Shown: positions 16,776 through 25,370, counted from the stretch's first letter. The stretch is 41,512 bases of DNA from DASYAE01 sp036501535 (GCA_036501535.1 DASYAE010000170.1:1-41512); one strand, 5' to 3'. Numbers and translations are program-made. Notes: generated by a model not told the origin, from the letters alone.

Positions 16776-17582
16776 ATGGTCAGACGACTGCCCACTGTTC
16801 TGGCAGCGCTCACGCTCGCCCTGGCCCTGCCCGCGCTCGCCGCCCCCACGACGGCCGCCGGCCCGCACGCGGCCGACGCGGCCGCCGCACGCCTCGTGCC
16901 CGGCGGCCTGTTCAGGCCGGCCCCCGACGCCGGGAACCGCAACGACGTCAAGGCCGGTAACACGGTTCTCACCTACTCGACGAACTGGTCCGGGTACGCG
17001 GTGATCGGCGGCACCTTCACCACCGCGACCGCCACCTGGGTCCAGAACGCGATCACCTGCACCAACAGGCGCGACGACACCGACATGTCCCCGTGGGTCG
17101 GCCTGGACGGCTTCAACGACAACACCGTCGAGCAGACCGGGACCTCCGGCGACTGCAACGGCACGTCGAAGGACTACTACGCCTGGTACGAGTTCTATCC
17201 GGCGAACTTCGTCACCATCAACAAGACCGTGGATCCCGGAGACACGTTCACCGGCACCGTGACCAACACCTCCGGCAAGTCCTACTCGCTGAAGCTGACC
17301 GACGACACGCAGGGCTGGTCGTTCAGCACCACCGGGACGGAGAGCGCGACCGACGCGTCGGCCGAGGCCGTGATGGAGGAGGCCGCCAACTACCTGACCC
17401 AGTGGAGCGGAACGGACCCCTTCACCAGCTTCACCGTCAACGGCCAGCCCGTCGGCGGCTTCACCGCGTCGCAGTACACGATCGAGCAGATGGAGATCCA
17501 GGACGGCAGCACCCTGTGCGACTCGACCTCGTCCCTGAGCGCCAACGAGAACTTCACGGTCGGCTGGCTGAATCTGTGCTGA
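16776..17582 (+). CDS. Secreted glutamic endopeptidase, peptidase family G1 (eqolisin)
   Basis: 268 residues. ATG 16776 follows AGGAG by 10 nt and opens a clear Sec signal peptide (~1-28). A short propeptide (~29-65) precedes the beta-sandwich catalytic domain starting near TNWSGYAV. The eqolisin dyad is visible: Gln120 in VEQTG, after SPWVGLDG, and Glu197 in SAEAVMEEA. Cys95 and Cys127 may form a disulfide. Family G1 enzymes work at acid pH and were first known from fungi; bacterial members are rarer. A longer upstream start is rejected since it would bury the signal peptide. It is flanked by unrelated genes, so it looks monocistronic. Confidence 0.88.
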   Translation: MVRRLPTVLAALTLALALPALAAPTTAAGPHAADAAAARLVPGGLFRPAPDAGNRNDVKAGNTVLTYSTNWSGYAVIGGTFTTATATWVQNAITCTNRRDDTDMSPWVGLDGFNDNTVEQTGTSGDCNGTSKDYYAWYEFYPANFVTINKTVDPGDTFTGTVTNTSGKSYSLKLTDDTQGWSFSTTGTESATDASAEAVMEEAANYLTQWSGTDPFTSFTVNGQPVGGFTASQYTIEQMEIQDGSTLCDSTSSLSANENFTVGWLNLC

Positions 17583-17601
17583 CTGCTGACCGCTGACCGC
17601 G

Positions 17602-17624
17602 AGCCGCTGATCCCGTGAGCGGCT
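17602..17624 (+). terminator. Short hairpin after the protease gene
   Basis: Arms AGCCGCT (17602-17608) and AGCGGCT (17618-17624) with a 9-nt loop, 20 nt past the stop. Confidence 0.4.
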
Positions 17625-17667
17625 GTTCCGTGGAACGCGCCGTGGCCGTGGTCCCTGCTGCAGGACC

Positions 17668-17673
17668 TTGACA
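17668..17673 (+). promoter_or_regulatory. Possible -35 element before the VWA gene
   Basis: A perfect TTGACA hexamer 100 nt upstream of the ATG at 17773; no good -10 is found at 16-18 bp, so a complete promoter is not claimed. Confidence 0.25.
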
Positions 17674-17772
17674 CCGCGCGCTGCGGCCCCCGCCTGATCG
17701 GTCGTGTCCTTCGCGAAGAAGTACGCGCCGTCGGACGGGGGCCGCGCCCGCGCCGGGAGTAGCGTTGGGGCC

Positions 17773-19089
17773 ATGGCTTTCGGGTCGTCGGGCGCCGGGT
17801 CCGACTTCGCAGTCACCGTCCATCAGAACAAGCATCTTCCGGCCGGCGGGCGCTTGGTCGAGGCCGTGCTGAGCGTGCAGGTCTCGGAGATCCTGGACGC
17901 CGTTCCCGGGGGCGGCGCGAGCAGCGCCGAGATCATCATCGTGGACTGCTCCGCGTCGATGAAGTCGCGGCACAAGTTCGACGCGGCCCGGCAGGCGACG
18001 GTCGCGGCCCTCCAGGTGCTGCGCGACGGCGCCGCCTTCGCGGTGGTCGGCGGGTCGCACCGGGCCAGGTCCATCTTCCCGCCGGACGGCGGCATGGCGA
18101 TCGCCGACGCGGGCTCCCGGGCCGCGGCGGTGCACGCGCTCGGGCGGCTTCGCGCTTCCGGGGGCACGAAGATGAGCCGGTGGCTGGAGCTGGCCCGGCA
18201 GACCTTTGATTCGCACCCGGCGCAGTTGCGGCACGCGCTGCTGCTGACCGACGGGCGAAACGGCGACCTGCGCGGCGAGATGGACCGCGCGCTGCAGGAC
18301 TGTCAGGGCGTGTTCACCTGCGACTGCCGCGGCGTGGGCACCGGCTGGCGGGTCGAGGAGCTGCGGCGCATCGCGACCGCGCTGGGCGGCACGGTGGACA
18401 TCGTGCCGGAACCGGACGGGCTGGCGAGGGAGTTCGCCGCGGTGATGCGCTCGGCGATGCACAAGCAGGTCCCCGAGCTCACCCTGCGCGTGTGGACGCC
18501 GGTGCAGGCGAGTATCCGATCCCTGAAACAGGTCGCGCCGACCGTCGAGGACCTGGCCGGCCGGGCCGCGCCGCGCAGCGCCCAGATCGCGGACTACTCG
18601 ACCGGCGCGTGGGGCGCCGGCGAAAGCCGCGAGTACCACCTGGTCGTCGAGACCGCCCCGGGCGAGCCCGGCCACGAGATCCTGGCCGCGCGCGCCAGCC
18701 TGGTCGTGCCGACGCCGGGCGGGCCCGCCGTGGTCGCGCAGGGCCTGGTGACCGGGGCGTGGACCGCGGACGCCGGGCTGTTCGCCGCACTCGACCCGCA
18801 CGTGGCCCACTACACCGGCCAGGCCGAGCTGGCGGCGGCGATCCGCGACGGCCTGGCCGCGCGCCGGGCCGGCGACCGGGCCGGCGCGACGGCGCTGTTG
18901 GGCCGGGCCGTGCAGCTGGCCGGCCAGTCCGGCAACGCCGAAGCCGCCCGCCTCTTGGCCGCGGTGGTCGACGTGGACCCGGTGACCGGCACCGCGCAGC
19001 TCAAGCAGCGGATCGCGGATGCGGACGAGATGGCGCTCGACGCGCGTTCCACCCGGACGGTGATGCCGAGGCGTAGAGCAGGGACCTAG
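17773..19089 (+). CDS. von Willebrand factor A domain protein
   Basis: 438 residues from ATG 17773 after a GGGG box. An N-terminal ~45-residue segment leads to a VWA domain. The metal-dependent adhesion site reads DCSAS (Asp58, Ser60, Ser62), followed by the Thr of SGGTKM and the Asp of LLTDGRN. After ~260 comes a beta-rich region, then a helical C-terminus ending in a basic STRTVMPRRR tail. No signal peptide or TM segment is seen, so it is cytoplasmic. Actinobacterial proteins of this layout often sit in clusters with Ser/Thr kinases, PP2C phosphatases and FHA proteins, but none is next to this one. Role as a Mg-dependent protein-protein scaffold is inferred. Confidence 0.82.
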   Translation: MAFGSSGAGSDFAVTVHQNKHLPAGGRLVEAVLSVQVSEILDAVPGGGASSAEIIIVDCSASMKSRHKFDAARQATVAALQVLRDGAAFAVVGGSHRARSIFPPDGGMAIADAGSRAAAVHALGRLRASGGTKMSRWLELARQTFDSHPAQLRHALLLTDGRNGDLRGEMDRALQDCQGVFTCDCRGVGTGWRVEELRRIATALGGTVDIVPEPDGLAREFAAVMRSAMHKQVPELTLRVWTPVQASIRSLKQVAPTVEDLAGRAAPRSAQIADYSTGAWGAGESREYHLVVETAPGEPGHEILAARASLVVPTPGGPAVVAQGLVTGAWTADAGLFAALDPHVAHYTGQAELAAAIRDGLAARRAGDRAGATALLGRAVQLAGQSGNAEAARLLAAVVDVDPVTGTAQLKQRIADADEMALDARSTRTVMPRRRAGT

Positions 19090-19140
19090 TCTCAATACCA
19101 CGCGACGACGATGATCAGGGCCTCGTCGGCGCGCTGTTTA

Positions 19141-19158
19141 TGTCTCGCTGGCGAGACA
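19141..19158. promoter_or_regulatory. Palindromic operator candidate upstream of the beta-lactamase-fold gene
   Basis: TGTCTCGC-TG-GCGAGACA, two perfect 8-bp arms with a 2-nt centre, 87 nt before the ATG. The loop is too short for a terminator, so a TetR-like repressor site is more likely. A diverged copy of the core recurs right after the gene (20437-20453). Confidence 0.5.
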
Positions 19159-19244
19159 CGGACACGGCACCGAACGCTTCTACCGTCACTCCCGAAGGCG
19201 AATCCCGCAGCGAGCGGGCCGCATACACCGAGGGGAGACAGGCC

Positions 19245-20435
19245 ATGAAGCTCACGATCCGTGTCGCCGCCGGCCGGCTCGTCGCCGCGGCGCTGCTGGT
19301 GACGGCGGTGGCCGCGCCCGCCGCCGCGACCACCACCGGCGACCACTCCGGAGTCCAGGACGTGCTGAGCCTCGCGGTGGGCGAGGGCGGTCTGCCCGGG
19401 GCGAGCGCCCGGATCGTCGACGGCCGCGGGCCGGGCTGGTTCGGCAGCGCGGGAGTGGCCGACCTCGCCACCGGAGTCCCGCCGCAGCCGCAGGAGCGGT
19501 TCCGGATCGGCGGCACCAGCCAGGCCTTCGTGGCCACCGTGATGCTCCAGTTGGTCGCCGAGCACAGGGTGGGCCTGGACGACCCGGTGGAGAAATGGCT
19601 CCCCGGCCTGGTCGACGGCAACGGCTACGACGGCAGCCAGATCACCGTGCGGGAGCTGCTGAGCCAGACCAGCGGGATCTACAACTACGACCTGTCCGCC
19701 ACTGTTCTGGCCGACGCCATCGGCACCGCCTATCTGCAGCACCGCTTCGACAGCATGACGCCCGATCAGCTGGTCGGCCTCGCCACCGCCTATCCTCCGG
19801 TCTTCGCCCCTGGCACCTCGTGGGGCTACTCCGACACCAACTACGTGCTGGCCGGCCTGATCATCGAGAAGGCCACCGGCCGCAGCCTGGCCGACGAGAT
19901 CGAGGACCGGATCGTCCGCCCGCTCCGCCTGACCGGCACCTACGAGCCGGCCGCCGGCGACACCGGGATCGACGGCCCGCACGTCCTGGAGTACTCCCAC
20001 CTCAACCAGTACGGCCCCGGCATCCCGTCCTACGACGTCACCGAGCTGAACCCGGCCTGGGTCTTCGCCACCGGCGACGTGATCTCCACCACCGGGGACC
20101 TCGACACCTTCTACGGCGCGCTGCTCGGCGGCCGCCTGCTGTCGCCGGCCGAGCAGCGCGAGATGTTCGACATGACCCGGGCCGACACCTGGTTGCCGGG
20201 CTCCACCTACGGATACGGCCTGGGCATCTCCTCGACCGCCCTGTCCTGTGGCACGACCGTGTACGGCATGTGGGGCGCCATCGAGGGCTCCTGGACCGCG
20301 GTCTACGGCACCCGGGACGGCAGCCACGTGCTTGCGACGAACGTCAACGGCGACTGGCTCTACGGCGCGCAGTGGTCCCTGCCGGTCCCGATCAGCGCCT
20401 TCACCGCCGAACTGGAGGCAGAGTTCTGCGGCTGA
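19245..20435 (+). CDS. Secreted beta-lactamase/S12-fold protein with lost catalytic residues (pseudoenzyme)
   Basis: 396 residues. ATG 19245 has a GGGGAGA box and opens a signal peptide (~1-29). The rest follows the class C beta-lactamase / serine peptidase S12 fold along its length. In active relatives motif 1 reads FRIGSVTKTF; here it reads FRIGGTSQAF, so the nucleophile Ser is Gly90 and the general-base Lys is Gln93. Motif 2 Tyr-x-Asn reads Tyr195-Ser-Asp197, and motif 3 (normally HxG) reads MWGAIEG. All three motifs are changed while the frame is intact, so this looks like a non-catalytic binding protein rather than decay. It follows the VWA gene by 155 nt and has a palindromic site upstream. 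Confidence 0.8.
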   Translation: MKLTIRVAAGRLVAAALLVTAVAAPAAATTTGDHSGVQDVLSLAVGEGGLPGASARIVDGRGPGWFGSAGVADLATGVPPQPQERFRIGGTSQAFVATVMLQLVAEHRVGLDDPVEKWLPGLVDGNGYDGSQITVRELLSQTSGIYNYDLSATVLADAIGTAYLQHRFDSMTPDQLVGLATAYPPVFAPGTSWGYSDTNYVLAGLIIEKATGRSLADEIEDRIVRPLRLTGTYEPAAGDTGIDGPHVLEYSHLNQYGPGIPSYDVTELNPAWVFATGDVISTTGDLDTFYGALLGGRLLSPAEQREMFDMTRADTWLPGSTYGYGLGISSTALSCGTTVYGMWGAIEGSWTAVYGTRDGSHVLATNVNGDWLYGAQWSLPVPISAFTAELEAEFCG

Positions 20436-20436
20436 G

Positions 20437-20453
20437 ATTCGCTGGCGAGGCAC
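20437..20453. repeat. Diverged copy of the 19141 palindrome core
   Basis: Just past the stop of the beta-lactamase-fold gene, 14 of 17 bases match 19142-19158 (shared core TCGCTGGCGAG). The gene is therefore bracketed by two similar sites; it lies in the 21-nt convergent gap. Confidence 0.4.
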
Positions 20454-20456
20454 AAG

Positions 20457-20897
20457 CTACTGCCGACCCTGGGCATCCGCAGTGCGGCGCACGGCCAGGA
20501 GTTTCGCGACCCGGCACAGCCACAGAGCCGTGACATCCGCGTGGGCTGCGGCGTCGGGGGGTCCGGTCGCGCCGCCGGCAGGGCTCGCCCCGCCGCTCAC
20601 CGCGGCGGCCTGCGCGGCGGCGACCAGCCACCCCTGGGCGAGTTGTGCGGCGAAGGCTCCGGGCAGCGGCTCGGGCAGGCGCGCGGCCTGCTCCAGGCCC
20701 ATCGAGCGCACGCAGTAGGCCAGGAACTCCACCGGATACACCCCGACTCCGGTCGCGTCCAGCAGGGCCGCGCCGGCCACGGCGGCGTCCCGCAGGAGCA
20801 GGGCGCGGGCCGCGCCGCCCCACAGCAGGCCGCGGGTGATCGCGGTTTCGATCTCCTCGGCGGTCATCTGCGCGGAAGCCATCTGTTCGGCGGTCAT
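20457..20897 (-). CDS. Hypothetical 146-residue protein, third gene of the WXG100-led cassette
   Basis: Starts at ATG 20897, which overlaps the stop of the upstream gene by 4 nt (ATGA), implying translational coupling. The sequence is Ala-rich and helical, opens with a doubled MTAEQM/MTAEEI motif, and has an amphipathic middle (GVGVYPVEFLAYCVRSMGL) and a Gly/Pro/Ala stretch near 101-120. No signal peptide, clear TM segment or known motif is seen. By position it could be a dedicated partner, chaperone or immunity protein of the middle gene; that is conjecture. Confidence 0.65.
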   Translation of the reverse strand: MTAEQMASAQMTAEEIETAITRGLLWGGAARALLLRDAAVAGAALLDATGVGVYPVEFLAYCVRSMGLEQAARLPEPLPGAFAAQLAQGWLVAAAQAAAVSGGASPAGGATGPPDAAAHADVTALWLCRVAKLLAVRRTADAQGRQ

Positions 20898-22487
20898 CCG
20901 GAGGCCTCGGGGAAGGTCAGGTGCGCGGACGGGGAGGGGGCGGCGGCTACGGTCACGGTCACGACGTAGGTCGCGACCTCGCAGCCGTCCTGCTGGACCG
21001 GGGGAGGGACCGGCAGGCTCGCCGGGCACGGCAGCGTGGCAGGGTTCTGCGCCTGCAGCGAACCGGCTCCGGGAGCCGAGACGACGAGCGCCAGCGCGAC
21101 GGTGAACACGCCGTGCGTCCGCCACGGGTATCGCGCCTCGACCGATTCGGCGGAGCACTCGCCTGCGGTTGTGGTTGCGGCCGCGGCCGCGGCAGCCGCT
21201 GATGCGGAGGCGGTCGGCGTCGGGGTCGGCGTCGGGCAGGGTGTCTGCGTCGTGGCCTGATACGTCTGCGTGGGAAGCGCGCCGACGGAACCGGCTGTGT
21301 CGAGCGGGATCCAGCGGAAGTACGGATACGATTCGTTCAGGGTGACGGTCAGCGGCCGGCGACGAGTCCCCGGCCGGGTAGGGGAAGGTCGTGGTCGTCT
21401 CATGGCCGAACCGCCCGCCGCTGTACGTGGTCGTCGCGCCGATCAGCGAGGCGAACTGGGGGTCGGGGAAGCCCCGGGTCAGGAACAGCGCGAGCACCGG
21501 GTCGTTCTCGATGGCCGCCATCGTGGTCGAGGCCGCCACACAGTCGTTGACAGAGCCCTGGCCGAAGACGCTCTGCCCGTCGTAGAGGGCGTTGGAGCCG
21601 TTAGGGGCCTGATCGAGCTCGGAGGTCCCGAGGTTGACGTCGAGGTACTGAGCCAGCTCGGTGGGGTTCTTGCCGAACGGGGCGATCGCCTTGTCGAAGG
21701 CCTCGAGGGTGCTGATCGGATAGCCGCAGCTGAGCGCCTTCCACAGGTACGCGGCCTCCTGCGGTGAGCCGGCCTGGTCCAGCAGCTGCTGGAACTTCGC
21801 CTGGTCGGCGGCGTTCATCGCGTCCAGCCGCTGGGAGGCGAGGTTCAGCGCGTTCGCATCGAGGACGTACACGCCCGCGCCGGTGCCGGGCAGGGAGCCG
21901 GCGGCGGCGCCCCCGTCCTGCGTGACGGCGAGCATCACCGCGGTGTCCGCGTCCTCGGTCGAGGCCGCCATCCAGCCGGCCCGCGCGTCGGTGGCGGCGT
22001 ACTGGTCGAGCAGGCCGACGAGGGTGGTCGCGGCGGAGTTCAGGCCGCTCCAGGCCTGCACCCGCGCGTTCAGCGCGTTGGCGGCCGAGTTCAGCACCGT
22101 GACGAACCGGCCGATGGTCGCGCTCGAATTCGCAGTGGCGATCGACCGGTATTCGGCGGGGACCGGTTCCAGGGCGGCGAAGCCGCTCGCGTCCTTGGGG
22201 ATCACCGTGTTCAGCGCCCCGGCGTAGGTGTTCAGGGCCTGGACCACATCACAGAGCCCTGAACTGACGACCCCCAGCTCCGTCTGCACCGCCTGCAGGA
22301 CGCTCGTCGCGCTCTGCCAGGCCGGCCCGCTCCGGCTGGCCGGCAGTTTCACGGTGTTCGCGGTACCCACCGCGGTGGCCGCGTTTCCGGCCTGCGTGGA
22401 AGCATCCTGATAAGTCTGCGCGATCGAGTGTATCTGCGCGACGGATCCGGTGATCGCCGGGGTCGCCAGGGCCGTCGTGCTCGTCAC
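20894..22487 (-). pseudogene. Large WXG100-cassette protein with papain-like Q...C motif and P/T-rich tail; frameshifted
   Basis: GTG 22487 overlaps the WXG100-like gene's stop by 4 nt (GTGA). The N-terminal ~170 residues are helical, like T7SS-exported LXG/WXG-type effectors. A middle region then has GQGSVNDC (Gln310, Cys316), the Gln-x5-Cys spacing of papain/calpain-like peptidases. The frame reads sensibly to GDSSP (~residue 377, near 21355). Good protein sequence then continues in the next frame (LTVTLNESYPYF onward): a Pro/Thr-Ala-rich stretch, a hydrophobic segment (VFTVALALVV) and a stop at 20894 coupled to the next gene. One extra base in the GC-rich run at ~21350-21385 explains this; restored length is ~530 residues. 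Mutation, sequencing error or +1 frameshifting are all possible. No catalytic His is identified. Confidence 0.7.
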
Positions 22488-22816
22488 CGCACACCCACCG
22501 CGTTGATGGAGCCGGTCACCTGCGCCTCGGTCTCGCGGTACCTCTGGGCCGTGGTCATCAGCCGGTCGATCAGCTCCGAGAGGGCTGCGATGTCCTCGTC
22601 GAACTCGTCGAGGAAGGCCGTGCAGAAGGCGTTCCAGGCGGTGACCACCTCCGGGGCGGCGAACACCGAGTCGTCGTCCCCCGCCGACGAGGTGGCGCAG
22701 ACCTGGCCGAACGCGGTGTTCAGGTCGTCATACGCCTGGCCGAGCTCCCCGGCCACCCCGCCGAGCGCCGCCGGGTCCACCGCGAACCCGTCACCGCCGC
22801 CCGGATCTACCCGCAT
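22484..22816 (-). CDS. WXG100-like small helical protein
   Basis: 110 residues from ATG 22816, with a GGGAAG box at ~6 nt. Two predicted helices flank a short turn that contains TAWNAF where WXG proteins have their W-x-G, and the C-terminus carries YRETE, fitting the Y-x-x-x-D/E export signal of type VII secretion substrates. Length and charge are typical of ESAT-6/WXG100 partners. It is first gene of a three-gene cassette whose second member also looks helical and exported; no ESX core gene (EccB/C/D) lies in the window, so secretion would use machinery encoded elsewhere. Family membership is by pattern only. Confidence 0.65.
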   Translation of the reverse strand: MRVDPGGGDGFAVDPAALGGVAGELGQAYDDLNTAFGQVCATSSAGDDDSVFAAPEVVTAWNAFCTAFLDEFDEDIAALSELIDRLMTTAQRYRETEAQVTGSINAVGVR

Positions 22817-22963
22817 CGGGCACTTCCCTCCGGCTCCGTCCCGACCCCGACCGCGCCCCCGGGCGCACCACGGGGCGCGCGGCGGGCGGATTTCTGGAGC
22901 AGTCTGCCATCGCCTGGCGAGGACGGCCAGAGTGTCGTCCCAGCCATCGGCGAGGGCGTGCCG

Positions 22964-23002
22964 GGCAGCCGGTTCGCCCGCGACTCGGGCGAACCGGCTG
23001 CC
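22964..23002 (-). terminator. Strong hairpin terminator after the 713-residue secreted protein gene
   Basis: Perfect 17-bp stem (22964-22980 with 22986-23002) and a 5-nt loop, 34 nt past the stop at 23036. It separates this gene from the WXG100 cassette on the same strand. Confidence 0.85.
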
Positions 23003-23035
23003 TTGCGGTGCCTATGGCGCTACAGCGTTACGGCA

Positions 23036-25177
23036 CTATGGCACTACGGAGTTGACCGATGTACCCCAGTTGGCGAACCCGTCACGGGTGCCACCGCAGG
23101 TTCCGATGGTCAGGGTGAAAGCCGATCCCGTGCAGGTCTGGTGCGGAATGTACTCGCCGGCGAAGTAGACGCGCCCGGCGTAGTAAATCGCCCAGCTGTA
23201 GTCACCCCAGCGCGGGCTGGTGGGACCGGGGTAGCCCAGATACTCGCCGAACCCGTCCTGCGGGGACTTCCCGAGGTCGGCGACGTTGATCACGGAACCG
23301 AGCAGCCCGCCGGAAGTGCTCGTCAGCCTGCCGTAGGCGGTGCTGGGATAGAAGTCGTTCCCGGTCAGCGTGAACGTCATCACCGCCGCGCCGCCGTCAC
23401 GTGCGGGGGAGCCGCCCGCGCCGATCGCCGCGAAGGCCACATCCTCATGGGCCGCCGAGACGTATCCCTGGCTGCTCAACGTGAAGACGCCGGTGGTGTC
23501 GAAACTGCGCGTTCCGACCACCCAGTACGCGACCGCCTGGTGCACCTCGGACGCGGACCCGAACATCTGGTCCACCTCCGTCTCGGTGCCGCCCCACAGC
23601 TGACCCTGGGCCTGCGACAACTGCGTCATGAAGTCGCCGTTGGTCGCGATGCCGCCCTCGGGACAGCTCGCGGGCGGGGACGCGCCCGCCGACAGGCCCG
23701 CCGCGCCGCACTCGTCGCCGAGCGGAATCGGGCCGGCCTTCTGCGCGGCCAGCGGATCGGGGTCGATGTAGAACTCGGTGCCGGAGAAGAGCTGCCCGCC
23801 GAACCTGATGGCGCCGAGATCCGCGGGGTTGTTCAGTGCGCTGAGCCCGGTCCAGTCGAAGGCTGCGATCCGGGTGTCGCCCTGCCCGAAGTAGTCCAGC
23901 GTGTCCATCATGAACCCTGAGCCGCCGTGGCTGTTGTCCCACTGGCTCGGATCCGCTGCCTGCGCCGGGATCGCCGCAAACCAACACGTGACGCCCGCGG
24001 TGGCGGTACAGGTCCCGTTCGGCGTCGCGAGCAGGCCCATGTTCTCGATCGCCACCGTGAAGCTCCGGTTCGGCGCGCCGCCGGGACCGGCGACCGGCCA
24101 GCCGAGTTCCAGTGCCGTCTTGTCGAACGCGAACTCCTGCGCGCCGTTGAACCCGCCGCCGCCGAAGCCGGGTGCGCCGGCGGTGAGCGGGAACTCGTCG
24201 TAGAAGAGCAGGAAGGCGTCGCGGGTGGCGCCGATCTTCGCGAAGTCGTTGAGCAGGAAGGGGTAGCCCGGCTCGTTCGGGTTGTAGTCGGCGTTGACGA
24301 AGTACACGTTGTACGGCCCGAACGGGTCGTTGCCCCGCGTGACGGCGAGCCCCTCGCGGCAGGCGTTCGCGACCGCGTTGAAGCAGCCGGCGAACGCGCC
24401 CCCGCTGGACTCGCTGTTCGTGGAGGCGAACTCGGTGAAGAACCAGTGCCCGCCGTTGCTCGCGTCGTACAGGCAGGAGATGTCGCCGCCGCTGCTCCAG
24501 CCCCGGCCGGTCAGCCCCATCAGGGTGTCCAGAGGAATGACCTGCGAGATCCGCTGGAGCTTGGTGTTGAAGATCAGGATCTCGCCGATGTTGTCGCTCT
24601 CGACGATGTAGCCGTTGCCGGCGCACAGGCCCTGGTCCGGCGGCTCGATGTCGGGGAACGGCTGGAGCTCCGAGACGATCTTGGCGCTGTCCACGGTGGT
24701 CAGCCCGGTCACGCCGGTGGCGCCGCCGCTGCCCTGGCCCACCTGGTCACAGCCCGCCCCGGCCGGCTTGCAGCTCACGGCCGGTGGCGTGGGGGTGGCG
24801 GCGCTCTTGGCCGCCGCGGGCAAGGAGATCGTGTGCGGATCACCCGCCAGGATGGCAGCCGCGTTGGCCCGCTCGCGCGCGGTGATCGTCACCGTCGACG
24901 CGGCCGCAGCAGAGGCCTGCGCCTGGCCGCCGAGGACCAGCGACCTGGTGGACGGGGTCTGATACGGACCCGACAGCAGCGAGCAGCCGGCCGCCGCACA
25001 GCCGGTGGCCGCCGGCCCGGTGAACGTCGGCGACTGGTCGCCGAGGCTCGAGGAAGTCACGCTGCTGGCACTGGTTCGCGTGGTCGCCGCCGCGGCAGCC
25101 GCCCCTCCCGGGACGGCCGCCAGCGCGACCGGCAGGGACAGCAGTGCGGCGAACATGGCAGTTTTCGACCTGATCAT
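23036..25177 (-). CDS. Large secreted protein of unknown function
   Basis: 713 residues from ATG 25177, where a Sec signal peptide begins (MIRSKTAMFAALLSLPVALAA); AAGG lies 11 nt upstream, and a longer start would put 28 extra residues before the signal. A low-complexity Ala/Thr/Ser region (~25-150) is followed by a beta-rich domain with EPPDQGLCAGNGYIVES, repeated 'GxYxVYFVNADYN', and Trp/Gly-rich blades. The pattern resembles an uncharacterised family of secreted beta-propeller-like proteins, but I do not recognise a named domain. Several Cys pairs suggest disulfides. It has its own promoter candidate and terminator, so it is probably monocistronic. Confidence 0.8.
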   Translation of the reverse strand: MIRSKTAMFAALLSLPVALAAVPGGAAAAAATTRTSASSVTSSSLGDQSPTFTGPAATGCAAAGCSLLSGPYQTPSTRSLVLGGQAQASAAAASTVTITARERANAAAILAGDPHTISLPAAAKSAATPTPPAVSCKPAGAGCDQVGQGSGGATGVTGLTTVDSAKIVSELQPFPDIEPPDQGLCAGNGYIVESDNIGEILIFNTKLQRISQVIPLDTLMGLTGRGWSSGGDISCLYDASNGGHWFFTEFASTNSESSGGAFAGCFNAVANACREGLAVTRGNDPFGPYNVYFVNADYNPNEPGYPFLLNDFAKIGATRDAFLLFYDEFPLTAGAPGFGGGGFNGAQEFAFDKTALELGWPVAGPGGAPNRSFTVAIENMGLLATPNGTCTATAGVTCWFAAIPAQAADPSQWDNSHGGSGFMMDTLDYFGQGDTRIAAFDWTGLSALNNPADLGAIRFGGQLFSGTEFYIDPDPLAAQKAGPIPLGDECGAAGLSAGASPPASCPEGGIATNGDFMTQLSQAQGQLWGGTETEVDQMFGSASEVHQAVAYWVVGTRSFDTTGVFTLSSQGYVSAAHEDVAFAAIGAGGSPARDGGAAVMTFTLTGNDFYPSTAYGRLTSTSGGLLGSVINVADLGKSPQDGFGEYLGYPGPTSPRWGDYSWAIYYAGRVYFAGEYIPHQTCTGSAFTLTIGTCGGTRDGFANWGTSVNSVVP

Positions 25178-25244
25178 GAACTCACCGACCTTCGGGAGGA
25201 ACCCGTGCTTCGATGAAGCCGCCGGCCGCGGCACAACGGGGACC

Positions 25245-25274
25245 ATCGTCCATCCGGTCATCGGACACCGTCAA
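25245..25274 (-). promoter_or_regulatory. Promoter candidate for the 713-residue secreted protein
   Basis: Minus strand -35 TTGACG (25269-25274), 18-nt spacer, -10 GACGAT (25245-25250), about 60 nt upstream of the ATG. Confidence 0.35.
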
Positions 25275-25370
25275 TGAGTAAGCACCGGTAATAAGTAGTC
25301 GTAACAGTGCACGAACGACGTCTGGGTTCAGCCCGCCCTGCCCAGTATGTAACGTGTCGCGTAATGTGGA

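Noticed and set aside
19141..19158. Palindrome as a transcription terminator of the VWA gene
   Set aside because: The loop would be only 2 nt, so a stable RNA hairpin of the full stem is unlikely; operator is preferred.
20894..22816. Full type VII secretion locus
   Set aside because: No EccB, EccC, EccD or MycP-like gene is present in the window; only substrate-like proteins are seen.
23008..23045. Short repeats of GGCACTA/GGCGCTA type
   Set aside because: Partly coding for the C-terminus of the secreted protein and too irregular to be meaningful.
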